From: Strigomonas culicis
Lineage: Eukaryota; Euglenozoa; Kinetoplastea; Trypanosomatida; Trypanosomatidae
DNA length: 27,663 nucleotides
Reading direction: 5' to 3'
NCBI GenBank assembly: GCA_000482145.1
Contig: AUXH01000214.1
Location: 1-27,663 of the forward strand
The notes under the pieces are model-generated. The model did no database searches and was not told where the DNA came from. It saw nothing but the letters and a program-made list of their open reading frames with translations. Shown in pieces: positions 17,458-25,204 of this stretch; the stretch's first letter is position 1, and each line of letters begins with the position of its first letter. The position numbers and the translations under genes were made by a program.

Positions 17458-17552
17458 CTCACAAATAAATAAAAAACAGTTACAGATGACAAAGGAAGGG
17501 TATGCTAGAACGCATGCGGAAGAGAAGAGAGAAATAATAATAATAAAAAAAG
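17458..17552 (-). promoter_or_regulatory. Trans-splice acceptors upstream of the long HAD gene
   Basis: A minus-strand T/C-rich stretch (complement of about 17518-17552) is followed by TTCTAG with AG at 17506-17505. A second T-rich stretch ends with AG at 17459-17458. These give 5' UTRs of about 93 and 46 nt to the ATG at 17411, typical for this window. Confidence 0.55.
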
Positions 17553-17710
17553 TGTGGGCAGCAGACGAGGTAACACAAAATGCGGCTCGTAACTGTCACA
17601 GTATACGTTCTCCTTAATGTAGTCCTATCATCGTAACAGGACGTTGATATGCGAATGTTTCTTTTTCATTGCTTCTCGCGTTTGCGTTTTAGCAATCCAA
17701 CACGTTAGAA

Positions 17711-17736
17711 GACCACTGCAAAGCGATGCAGTGGTC
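17711..17736. repeat. Perfect 10-bp inverted repeat (stem-loop)
   Basis: GACCACTGCA and TGCAGTGGTC flank a six-base loop. It lies about 42 bases past the stop of the HAD gene at 17779, so it would fold in that gene's 3' UTR. It is the cleanest short hairpin I found in the window. Confidence 0.8.
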
Positions 17737-17778
17737 ATTTTACCAGCAAAGTCGTTTATAAAACTAACCGTCATAACT

Positions 17779-18732
17779 CTACTCATTTTCGTGCATTAAC
17801 AGCAGATCCTCCAGCTTCTTCACGACGCCGCCCTCCACATTGGTGCCGATAACGGTGGCCTCGGGGAGTGCCTCCTTGAGGGCGTTGTTGCCGTTGCGCA
17901 TGATGAAGGGATGTCCCGCGATGCGCAGCATCGGCTCGTCGTTCATGCCGTCGCCGAACGCGACCACGTCCTTCGTGTCAATGCCGAGGAGGCCGCACAC
18001 CTCCACCAGCGCCTTCCCCTTATTGATATCGGCGGAGACGCAGTCCAGCAGAAAGGGCAGAGGGTACGTGATGTGCACCTGCCCCTCGAACTGCGACTGC
18101 AGCTGGGTCTTGAGACCGCTGAGGTTGTCGAGCGGTCCGATAAAGAAGAGCTCGTGCGTGCCCTCCAGCTCCGCGTCGGTCAGCTTCAAGAGGCCCTCCG
18201 TCCCTTTGGCTACGAAGCGGAAGGAGTGGTGAAAAACGGCCTCGTACGAGGGGAGACGAACGTCGACCACACATTCATCCTTGTGGTACATGTTGATGGT
18301 GAACTGGCGGTCCTTGTTGAAGTCCACACCAAAGTTTTTTTCGTCTTGCCGACTGCGCTCCTCTGCGTTGTCCGCGTAGGCGGGGCCTTGGCCCGCCATC
18401 ACACTCGCCTCCGCGATGGCGGCGCGCAAGAAGTTCACATCCAGGTCCCGCTTGGAGACGAGCTGCCGGTTCCGGTCGTGGATGCGCGCGCCGTTGCTTG
18501 TGATGATGTAGTCCGGCTCCAGATTGCAGTCTGTCAGCGTCGCGAAGACATCCGCGTACGGTCTGCCAGTCGCCACGATGAAGGGAATCTCGCCGCTGTA
18601 CTCCTTACGGATGCGCTCCAGTGCACGCAGGGCGGCGGGGCCAATTTTGTGGTCCGGTCCCAGCAGTGTCCCGTCGAGATCACTGAAGATGGCCTTGATA
18701 TTGTGCCTATTGCGCGACGTGACTTCCGTCAT
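17779..18732 (-). CDS. Compact Cof-type HAD-IIB hydrolase (317 aa)
   Basis: First of seven compact paralogues that run to 26158. Motif I SDLDGTLL gives D18 and D20, motif II VATGRPYADVF gives T55, motif III is K238 in DINKGKAL, and motif IV VAFGDGMNDEPML gives D261 and D265. The strand TSNGARIHDR (78-87) opens the cap. The first ATG is at 18732; upstream in-frame sequence starts only from GTG, and a splice acceptor at 18772-18771 supports the ATG. It is closest to the gene at 19016: a 130-bp block covering motifs III-IV and beyond is identical in DNA (17892-18021 against 19120-19249). The N-terminal half also resembles the gene at 21446. It is expected to be cytosolic, as no sorting signal is visible. 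Substrate unknown. Confidence 0.9.
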   Translation of the reverse strand: MTEVTSRNRHNIKAIFSDLDGTLLGPDHKIGPAALRALERIRKEYSGEIPFIVATGRPYADVFATLTDCNLEPDYIITSNGARIHDRNRQLVSKRDLDVNFLRAAIAEASVMAGQGPAYADNAEERSRQDEKNFGVDFNKDRQFTINMYHKDECVVDVRLPSYEAVFHHSFRFVAKGTEGLLKLTDAELEGTHELFFIGPLDNLSGLKTQLQSQFEGQVHITYPLPFLLDCVSADINKGKALVEVCGLLGIDTKDVVAFGDGMNDEPMLRIAGHPFIMRNGNNALKEALPEATVIGTNVEGGVVKKLEDLLLMHENE

Positions 18733-18770
18733 TTTAGGTTTATGGTAATATGTATGTAAAAGATGCGGAT

Positions 18771-18825
18771 CTATTTCCCTTTTGGGCACCAATGAAAGAG
18801 AGCAGAGAGCGGGAGAGTAAGAGAT
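18771..18825 (-). promoter_or_regulatory. Trans-splice acceptor for the HAD gene at 17779
   Basis: A minus-strand pyrimidine-rich tract (complement of about 18793-18825) is followed by AAATAG, with AG at 18772-18771; the 5' UTR is about 38 nt. Confidence 0.65.
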
Positions 18826-19015
18826 ATTGGTGTTCACTGTGCGTACGCCTCACAGATGGCAGAGTCTTATGAAAGCGCAATAGCACCATTCCCACGTCTG
18901 TGTGCCTACCTATAGTGGACTCCCCGAGTAGCATTATCATCTCGTATGACAGTAGAGCATCGTCGTGGCCCGTTGCCCGCGGTGTCTTTCATCGAGCCAC
19001 CGGCCACCTTCTTTC

Positions 19016-19945
19016 CTACGGTAGCGGCAGCAGCTCCTCCAGCTTCTTCACGACGCCGCCCTCCATATTAGTGCCAATGACAGTGGCCTCCGGGAGTGCC
19101 TCCTTGAGGGCGTTGCTGGCGTTGCGCATGATGAAGGGATGTCCCGCGATGCGCAGCATCGGCTCGTCGTTCATGCCGTCGCCGAACGCGACCACGTCCT
19201 TCGTGTCAATGCCGAGGAGGCCGCACACCTCCACCAGCGCCTTCCCCTTGTGGATATCCGAAGAAACGCAGACGAGCAAAAATGGAGTCGAGAAGGTGCA
19301 GTGCACGTGTCCGTCAAAGAGCGGCTGCAACTGCGTTTTGAGGGTGAGAAGGTTATCCGGCGGCCCTACAAAGAAGAGCTCGTGCGTGCCTTCCAGCTCC
19401 GCGTCGGTCAGCCGCTGGACGCCCTCCACGCCCAGCACCTTGTAACGGAACGAGGGGTGCGCCACCTGGTAAAAAATTTCGACGCTGATGTCTAGAAGCC
19501 ACGCGTCCTCGCGGTACATGTTAATGGTGAACTTGCGGTCCTTGTGGAAGGCGGTGCCATACCGCTTCACATCTTCTTGGCTGCGTGCCTCTGCGTTGTC
19601 CACGTAGGCGGGGCCCTGGCCCGCAAGGCCACTCGCCTCCGCGATGGCCGCGCGCAAGAAGTTCACGTCCAGGTCCCGCCGCGAGACGAGCTGCCGATGC
19701 TTGTCGTGGATGCGTGCGCCGTTGCTCGTGATGACGTAGTCCGGCGCCAGACCGGCATCCTCGAGCGTTGCGAACACGTCCATATAAGGCCTGCCAGTGG
19801 CCACGATGAAAGGGATATCACTGTAGGCAGCGCGGATGCGCTCCAGTGTACGCAGGGCGTCGGGGTCCATTCGGTCCCCCGCGCCCAATAACGTACCATC
19901 GAGGTCGCTGATGATAGCCTTGATATGGTGTTGGTTGCGGGACAT
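19016..19945 (-). CDS. Compact Cof-type HAD-IIB hydrolase (309 aa)
   Basis: Tandem sister of the gene at 17779. Motif I SDLDGTLL gives D14 and D16, motif II VATGRPYMDVF gives T50, motif III is K233 in DIHKGKAL, and motif IV VAFGDGMNDEPML gives D256 and D260. The catalytic set is complete. An oddity is Val at position 225 in FLLVCV, where the compact sisters at 17779, 20220, 21446 and 22767 have Asp (for example FLLDCV). That acidic residue precedes the motif III loop and is usually Asp or Glu in Cof proteins, so substrate binding could differ. The first ATG is at 19945; the longer open frame starts only from GTG. The splice acceptor is very close to the ATG (about 11 nt). Confidence 0.9.
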   Translation of the reverse strand: MSRNQHHIKAIISDLDGTLLGAGDRMDPDALRTLERIRAAYSDIPFIVATGRPYMDVFATLEDAGLAPDYVITSNGARIHDKHRQLVSRRDLDVNFLRAAIAEASGLAGQGPAYVDNAEARSQEDVKRYGTAFHKDRKFTINMYREDAWLLDISVEIFYQVAHPSFRYKVLGVEGVQRLTDAELEGTHELFFVGPPDNLLTLKTQLQPLFDGHVHCTFSTPFLLVCVSSDIHKGKALVEVCGLLGIDTKDVVAFGDGMNDEPMLRIAGHPFIMRNASNALKEALPEATVIGTNMEGGVVKKLEELLPLP

Positions 19946-19949
19946 TTGT

Positions 19950-19993
19950 CTGACACCTTTCAGCCATGATGAGAAAAGACGAGAAGAACAAGA
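19950..19993 (-). promoter_or_regulatory. Trans-splice acceptor for the HAD gene at 19016
   Basis: A minus-strand pyrimidine-rich tract (complement of about 19969-19993) is followed by GAAAG with AG at 19958-19957 and another AG at 19951-19950. Either leaves a 5' UTR of only a few bases plus the spliced leader. Confidence 0.55.
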
Positions 19994-20219
19994 TATAGCG
20001 GTACGATTGCATCTGGTCAAAATTTCACACTGCACTACGCATCACTGGTGTACGGAAATGCACCACGTGTGCTTATCCTCTTCTTACTTCGTTCACTTCA
20101 TTTTTATTTTGTTTCGTTTTTCTGCATGCTAAACCAACAGGTGAATCATTGCTTCATGCTACGCAGAGTAATAATAATAATAAAAAGTGAACGGCAACAA
20201 AATTAATAAACAAAACATA

Positions 20220-21149
20220 TCAAAAAAGAAGTGCCTCTAACTGGCGCACCACGGCCGCTTCGCTGTTGCTGCCAATAACGGGCGCATGCGGCAGCGCCGC
20301 CTTGAGAGCCGGGTTGGCGTTGCTCATCACGAAGGGGTGCCCTGCGGCGCGCAGCATCGCCTCGTCGTTCATGCCGTCGCCGAAGGCCGCCACGTCGCTC
20401 GGACTGATGCCGAGCCGCCCACACACCTCCTCCAGCGCCCTGCCCTTGTCAATGCCGGCCGGCACACAGTCCAAAAGAAAGGGCAGCGGGAACGTGCACT
20501 TCGCCTCGGACGCGTGGTGCTCCCTCAGGAAGGCAGCGAAGGGATGCAGGTGGGCGGGCGGGCCCGCAAAGTAGAGCTCGTGCGTCCCCTGCAGGTCCTC
20601 CTCCGTCAGCTCGCAGAGACCACCCACTCCCTTCACTTGCCACTGGAAGTCCGGGTGGTAGGCTGCGCGGAAGGGAGGGATCTCAACGTCGACGAACCAG
20701 TCTGCCTCGCGGAAGAGGCTGATGGCGAACTGGCGTCCCTGCAGAAAGTCGAGGCTGTACCTGTCGCTCTTCTGTTCCTTTGCGTCCGCCTGCCCCGCCT
20801 CGTCCAGCGGAGAGGGCTGCCCGGCAGCGGCATGCGCCTCCGCGATGAGGGAGCGCAGGAAGGAGACGCTCAGATCCCGCTTCGAGAGGAGCTGGCGTTC
20901 CCGATCGTGTATGCGCGCGCCGTTGCTCGTGATGATATAATCCGGCTCCAGTTGGCAGTCCTTAAGCGTCCGGAAGACATCGCCGTAGGGCCTGCCGGTA
21001 GCCACGATGAAAGGGATCTCGTTATGGTACTCCCTCCGGATGCGTGCCAACGTGTCGAGCGCAGCGTCACTGAGACGATGATCCGGGTCCAGCAAGGTGC
21101 CGTCCAGGTCCGTGAAGATGGCTTTGATCGGCGGCTTGGGGTTTGACAT
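20220..21149 (-). CDS. Compact Cof-type HAD-IIB hydrolase (309 aa)
   Basis: Compact paralogue. Motif I TDLDGTLL gives D14 and D16, motif II VATGRPYGDVF gives T51, motif III is K235 in GIDKGRAL, and motif IV AAFGDGMNDEAML gives D258 and D262. The C-terminal third is close to the gene at 21446 (shared GISPSDVAAFGDGMNDEAML and ANP.LKAALPHAPVIGSNSE), including a 47-bp identical DNA stretch (20311-20357). The cap holds an Ala/Gln/Lys-rich loop at about 107-130 that varies in length between paralogues. The ATG at 21149 is the only candidate and has a strong splice acceptor 33 nt above it. No sorting signal. Substrate unknown. Confidence 0.9.
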   Translation of the reverse strand: MSNPKPPIKAIFTDLDGTLLDPDHRLSDAALDTLARIRREYHNEIPFIVATGRPYGDVFRTLKDCQLEPDYIITSNGARIHDRERQLLSKRDLSVSFLRSLIAEAHAAAGQPSPLDEAGQADAKEQKSDRYSLDFLQGRQFAISLFREADWFVDVEIPPFRAAYHPDFQWQVKGVGGLCELTEEDLQGTHELYFAGPPAHLHPFAAFLREHHASEAKCTFPLPFLLDCVPAGIDKGRALEEVCGRLGISPSDVAAFGDGMNDEAMLRAAGHPFVMSNANPALKAALPHAPVIGSNSEAAVVRQLEALLF

Positions 21150-21181
21150 AATGGCCTTGTCCTTGCTGCGTTTCGGTTCAC

Positions 21182-21240
21182 CTTTTTAGAATGATTATGA
21201 TCCATGAAGGAGAGAAGAAGAGGAAGAGAGAAGCAAAAAG
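21182..21240 (-). promoter_or_regulatory. Trans-splice acceptor for the HAD gene at 20220
   Basis: A long minus-strand pyrimidine tract (complement of about 21206-21240) is followed by CTAAAAAG, with AG at 21183-21182, about 32 nt before the ATG. Confidence 0.7.
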
Positions 21241-21308
21241 GATGTGTTGGGATGGCCGATCACGGTCGTGTTGCTGGCGGCACTGCAGTGTGAGCAATCT
21301 ATTTCTAT

Positions 21309-21366
21309 CCAATTATTCAGTAAATATGCAGACGCAGTCCAACAATTCAGTAAATAAGTAGACGAA
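21309..21366. repeat. Imperfect 30-bp tandem duplication
   Basis: The segments 21309-21336 and 21339-21366 match at about 23 of 28 positions, with a period of 30 bases. A perfect 10-bp palindrome, GTTGTACAAC, follows at 21369-21378. This lies between the HAD genes at 20220 and 21446. Confidence 0.75.
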
Positions 21367-21445
21367 GAGTTGTACAACAAGAAAGAGCTACTGCTCCATA
21401 TATGGTAGATAAGGAAGGGAAGAGAAAACCCAAAAAAAAAAACAA

Positions 21446-22372
21446 TTAAAGCAACATTTTTTCCAACTGACGCGCCACCGTGTCTTCACTGTTACTTCCA
21501 ATCACCGGTGCGTGTGGCAAAGCTGCTTTCAACTCAGGGTTGGCGTTGCTCATCACGAAGGGGTGCCCTGCGGCGCGCAGCATAGCCTCGTCGTTCATGC
21601 CATCGCCGAAGGCCGCCACGTCGCTGGGGCTAATGCCCAGCAGGGTAGTCACTTCTTTAAGTCCTTTGCCCTTATCGACATCGGCCGGCACGCAGTCCAA
21701 TATAAAGGGAAGCGAGAAGGTGCACTTCGCCTCCGTGGCGTAGCGCGACTGCATGAAGCGGCTGAGCGGCTTCAGGTTATCCGGCAGCCCGACGAAGAAA
21801 AGCTCATGTGTGCCCTCGAGCTCCTTGTCGCTCAGCCGCTGTAGGCCCTCCACGCCCTTCTCTTCGTAGCCAAAGTTGGGATTGTACGCATCCCGAAATT
21901 CCGGGCAGCCAAGGTCAACAACCCAGTCCGCGTGGCGGTACAGGTTCACGGTGAAGAGGCGCCCCTTCAGGAAATCTAGGCTGCACTGGATGTTTCCTTC
22001 CGTGCGGAGTACAGCCGGCGCGTCACCGGCGCATGACTCCTGCTCCGCAAACGTGCTCGCCTCCGCGATGGCGGCGCGCACGAAGTTCACACCCAGGTCT
22101 CGCCTTGAGAGGAGCTTGTGGTATCGGTCGTGGATGCGCGCACCGTTGCTTGTGATGCTGTAGTCTGGCACGAGGCCGCTTTCCTTGAAGACGCCAAAGA
22201 CGTCTGCGTACGGCCTGCCGGTCGCCACGATAAAGGGTATCTGACTGCGGTACTTTGTGCGGATGCGCTCGAGCACGTCCATCGTGCGTGCGCTGAGCTT
22301 AAGGTTGGGGCCGAGGAGGGTGCCATCGAAATCACTGAAGATGGCCTTGATGTTGTGTCTATTGCGGATCAT
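21446..22372 (-). CDS. Compact Cof-type HAD-IIB hydrolase, mosaic-looking (308 aa)
   Basis: Motif I SDFDGTLL gives D14 and D16 (Phe between the two acids, elsewhere Leu). Motif II VATGRPYADVF gives T51, motif III is K234 in DVDKGKGL, and motif IV AAFGDGMNDEAML gives D257 and D261. The N-terminal 105 residues (RNRHNIKAIFSDFDGTLLGP, NGARIHDR, RAAIAEAS) resemble the gene at 17779. The C-terminal 90 (EAKCTF, CVPADVDKG, GISPSDVAAF, VIGSNSED) resemble the adjacent gene at 20220. This points to conversion or unequal crossing-over among the copies. The first ATG is 22372; the longer frame opens with TTG. The splice acceptor above it uses a TG-rich tract rather than a pure pyrimidine tract. Confidence 0.9.
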   Translation of the reverse strand: MIRNRHNIKAIFSDFDGTLLGPNLKLSARTMDVLERIRTKYRSQIPFIVATGRPYADVFGVFKESGLVPDYSITSNGARIHDRYHKLLSRRDLGVNFVRAAIAEASTFAEQESCAGDAPAVLRTEGNIQCSLDFLKGRLFTVNLYRHADWVVDLGCPEFRDAYNPNFGYEEKGVEGLQRLSDKELEGTHELFFVGLPDNLKPLSRFMQSRYATEAKCTFSLPFILDCVPADVDKGKGLKEVTTLLGISPSDVAAFGDGMNDEAMLRAAGHPFVMSNANPELKAALPHAPVIGSNSEDTVARQLEKMLL

Positions 22373-22766
22373 TACATGAGTGCAACGGTCATGCAATTAT
22401 AGGATATTGTGTGTTAATAAATAAAAACACACCTACACCCACAGATACACACACACAAACACACACACACAACAAAAAAAAAACAATGTTAGTATCGCTC
22501 TGTTATTAAGCGTGAAGCGCGTCTTCACCCGTTCATTTTTTCGTTATTATTGTTGTTGTAGAGTGGATGCAAAAGGAAGAAAACGAAGCGGTATGGAGAG
22601 ATTGAAGCGTGTAATTCAAAAGAAGAAAACGTGTGTTTCTAGTGGGCTCCCCCGCACGGACAGTGTGTCGCAGTCTGAATAGCCACCTATTTCTCTTTTT
22701 TTGTTCGATATGAGTGTTGTTCTTTATGTAAAGACAACGCCTTTATGTAATTGCTTGTACACAGGA
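22373..22766. other. Spacer between HAD genes at 21446 and 22767
   Basis: AT-rich, with a (CA)n-like stretch at about 22440-22472, an A10 run at 22474-22483 and the acceptor at 22433. No gene supported. Confidence 0.6.
22433..22484 (-). promoter_or_regulatory. Trans-splice acceptor for the HAD gene at 21446 (TG-type tract)
   Basis: The minus strand reads T10, then TG repeats, then GGGTGTAG with AG at 22434-22433. The uridine-rich tract is mixed with guanines instead of cytosines, unlike the CT-rich tracts elsewhere in the window. Confidence 0.5.
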
Positions 22767-23717
22767 CTAGCAGTGTGGGAAAAAGAGTGCCTGTAACTGT
22801 CGCGCCACTCCATCTTCCCTATTGTTACCAATGACGGGCACGTGCGCCAGCGTCGCCTTGAGTCCCGGGCTGGCATTGTACATCACGTAAGGGTGGCCCG
22901 CGGTACGCAGCATCGCCTCGTCGTTCATACCGTCGCCGAAGGCCGCCACGTCTTTCGTGGTGATGCCGAGTAGCCCACACACCTCCTCCAGCGCCTTGCC
23001 CTTGTCCACGCCGCACGGCACGCAGTCCAACACGAAGGCCGCGGAGAAGGTGAAGTGCACGCCCCACCGCGCCTCGCCGTTGTCGCCGAGAGCGGTCGCG
23101 AAGTGCCGGTAGAGCGGCAGCAGCTTCGACTGCGTGCCCTGGAAAAAAATCTCGTGCACCTGGGACAGCGTCTCGGGCATCAGGGCGGCGATGCCGTCGA
23201 CGCCGACCGCCTGACAGACGCACGCGGGGTTCGCGGCCGCGACGGCCTCCGGGCACAGCAGGTCGGTCAGCCACTCCTCGCCGCGGTAGAGGTTGATGCA
23301 GAAGGGGCGGCCGTGCAGGAAGTCGAGCGCAAAGGTGCCGGACTCGTCGAGGAGCGGGTCGCGGGCGGGGTCCACGGTTCCGGCCGCGGCGACGGCCAGC
23401 ACCTCCCGCAGGATGCGGTGCGCCACGGCCGGCTCGAAGTGGCGGGAGAAGAGCAGGCGGCCCGCGCGGTCGTGCATGCGGGCGCCGTTGCTGGTGATGA
23501 CGTAGTCGGGCTGTATGTGGTACTGCTGGAGGAGCCCCATCGCGTCCGCGTAGGGGCGCGCCGTTGCGACAATAAAGTAGATGCGCGGCTGCTGTGGGTC
23601 CTCGCCACCCTGCAGCCGCTGCACCGTCTCGACAGTGTACGGATTGATTCCACACTGCGGGTTCAGGAGCGTGCCATCCAAGTCGGTGATGACCGCCTTA
23701 ATGGTGGGGTGACTCAT
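22767..23717 (-). CDS. Compact Cof-type HAD-IIB hydrolase with variant motif II (316 aa)
   Basis: Motif I TDLDGTLL gives D12 and D14, motif III is K239 in GVDKGKAL, and motif IV AAFGDGMNDEAML gives D262 and D266. Motif II reads VATARPYADAM: the key Thr (T52) is kept but the following Gly is Ala (A53), unlike the other nine copies in this window. The cap is Ala/Pro/Arg-richer and the gene GC-richer than its neighbours. An in-frame ATG at 23915 would add 66 residues. That segment is Lys/Phe low-complexity encoded by AT-rich spacer, and a splice acceptor at 23750-23749 falls inside it, so 23717 is chosen. Substrate unknown. Confidence 0.89.
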   Translation of the reverse strand: MSHPTIKAVITDLDGTLLNPQCGINPYTVETVQRLQGGEDPQQPRIYFIVATARPYADAMGLLQQYHIQPDYVITSNGARMHDRAGRLLFSRHFEPAVAHRILREVLAVAAAGTVDPARDPLLDESGTFALDFLHGRPFCINLYRGEEWLTDLLCPEAVAAANPACVCQAVGVDGIAALMPETLSQVHEIFFQGTQSKLLPLYRHFATALGDNGEARWGVHFTFSAAFVLDCVPCGVDKGKALEEVCGLLGITTKDVAAFGDGMNDEAMLRTAGHPYVMYNASPGLKATLAHVPVIGNNREDGVARQLQALFFPHC

Positions 23718-24032
23718 GCGAAGGCAGTGAGATAAAGGATATGAACACCTAGGGTGTGAGGGAAGAAGCATAAGGACGAGAGGAATTTTTTTTCTTTTTT
23801 TTTGTGTGTGTTTCTTGGTAAAAAAGAATAACACTCTCACCTGAAAACTCATCTCTTCTTTTTTTTTTGTATGTGTGTATTCCTTGCGTTCTATCTTTGT
23901 GCTCGTCTTGGCCATCGAAGGTGCTCTTCGCTGGCTCGTTAGTTACGCGATCGAAATGAAATTAAAATCCACAGTAGAGTGAACAACGGCAGCAATTAGA
24001 GTAGAGGTGCGCGCGACGGACCCACGACACAC
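23718..24032. other. Spacer between HAD genes at 22767 and 24033
   Basis: AT-rich with T and A runs; it holds the splice acceptor at 23749-23785. Nothing else recognised. Confidence 0.6.
23749..23785 (-). promoter_or_regulatory. Trans-splice acceptor for the HAD gene at 22767
   Basis: A minus-strand pyrimidine-rich tract ends in CACACCCTAG, with AG at 23750-23749. The 5' UTR to the ATG at 23717 is about 31 nt. Confidence 0.65.
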
Positions 24033-24926
24033 TCACGACAGGAAAAGCTCCTCAATCTTGTGCGCCACGCCATCTTGTGCATGGTGGCCAATGACGGTGG
24101 CGTGCGGCAGCGCCGCCTTCAGGTCCGCGGCCCCGTTCTCCATAATGAACGGATGACCCGCGGTGCGCAGCATCGTCTCGTCGTTCATGCCGTCGCCAAA
24201 CGCGGCGACGTCCGTGACGTCGATGCCGAGCCGCTGCGCCACCTCTTCCAGCGCCTCGCCCTTGTTGATGCCGTACGGGTTGCAGTCCACGATGTAGCCG
24301 CGGGAAAAGACGGTGCTCACGACCTTCCCGTGGCGGTGGTCGATGTAGTCCTTCACCTTCGTGAGGACGTCGCGCTCGCCGCGCAGCCAGATGCTGTGGG
24401 TGCCCACCAGGTCCGCCTCGGTGTACTGCTGCGGGTCCGTCGCCTCGTAGGCGTAGGAGGGGTGGAAGGCACTGCGCACCCGGGGCAGCACCTTGTCCGT
24501 GATCCAGCGGTCTTCCGTGTTCACGTTGATGATAAAGGGCCGCCCCTCGATGTACGCGCTGTAGGGGCGCGGGTCGTCCGCGCTCCGGTAGTGGACCGTG
24601 TCCGGCACGTCCTTGAGCCGCAGGATGTCCAGCACCGCGTGGGGCGGGATGTCGTGCTTGATGAGGAGCTGGTGCGCGCGGTCGTGCACACGGGCCCCGT
24701 TCCCGGTGATGATGTAGTCCGGGTCGAGCTCGCAGTCCTTGAGCGTGCCGAACACATCCGGGTACGGGCGGCCCGTCGCGACAATGAAGTAGAGCGGCGC
24801 GTTGTACTTTTCCTTGTACGCCGCCTTGGCGCGCTGGATGACACTTCGCGTGTAGGGCGATATTTGGTGCTGGTCGTTGATGAGGGTGCCGTCCAAATCG
24901 GCGATGATGGCCTTAATCTGCGCCAT
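24033..24926 (-). CDS. Compact Cof-type HAD-IIB hydrolase (297 aa)
   Basis: Shortest HAD here, starting directly with the core strand MAQIKAIIADLDGTL. Motif I gives D10 and D12, motif II VATGRPYPDVF gives T51, motif III is K222 in GINKGEAL, and motif IV AAFGDGMNDETML gives D245 and D249. The cap strand reads ITGNGARVHDR, with Gly replacing the Ser seen in most sisters. The cap has lost part of the variable loop found near residues 105-130 of its neighbours. The ATG at 24926 is the first; five in-frame codons above it start only from TTG. The splice acceptor is about 20 nt away. No sorting signal. Predicted phosphatase, substrate unknown. Confidence 0.9.
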   Translation of the reverse strand: MAQIKAIIADLDGTLINDQHQISPYTRSVIQRAKAAYKEKYNAPLYFIVATGRPYPDVFGTLKDCELDPDYIITGNGARVHDRAHQLLIKHDIPPHAVLDILRLKDVPDTVHYRSADDPRPYSAYIEGRPFIINVNTEDRWITDKVLPRVRSAFHPSYAYEATDPQQYTEADLVGTHSIWLRGERDVLTKVKDYIDHRHGKVVSTVFSRGYIVDCNPYGINKGEALEEVAQRLGIDVTDVAAFGDGMNDETMLRTAGHPFIMENGAADLKAALPHATVIGHHAQDGVAHKIEELFLS

Positions 24927-24946
24927 ACAGTCTACCCACAAGCACG

Positions 24947-24967
24947 CTGAGCGAAGAGGAAAGGGTG
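24947..24967 (-). promoter_or_regulatory. Trans-splice acceptor for the HAD gene at 24033
   Basis: The minus strand reads CCCTTTCCTCTTCGCTCAG, with AG at 24948-24947, a near-ideal acceptor that leaves about 20 nt of 5' UTR. Confidence 0.75.
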
Positions 24968-25204
24968 GTAGGTGCTATTGAACCTGTAAAAGCAGCATCC
25001 AAAACAGAGAGAGGGGGGATGAGAGGAAGTGGAAGAAGGGAGGGTGCACTAAATGACGTCAAGCTTTGCGCGGCCTTCCATTTGACACATCACATCAAAA
25101 TGGGAGTGGAGGGAATGCAAGGGAGAGACATTATACAACCGACAGCGTGAGCGTGCCGGTCCAGCCACCACCGATGGAGCCCATAGCAGACGCGTGGATG
25201 CACT

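Larger units (their letters stand above)
17412..17778. other. Spacer between HAD genes at 15852 and 17779
   Basis: AT-rich. It holds upstream splice acceptors for the long HAD gene (17458-17552) and a perfect 10-bp inverted repeat (17711-17736) in the presumed 3' UTR of the next gene. Confidence 0.6.

Noticed and set aside
22767..23915. 382-aa version of the HAD gene starting at the ATG at 23915
   Set aside because: The extra 66 residues are Lys/Phe low-complexity encoded by AT-rich spacer, and a good splice acceptor (23750-23749) lies inside them.
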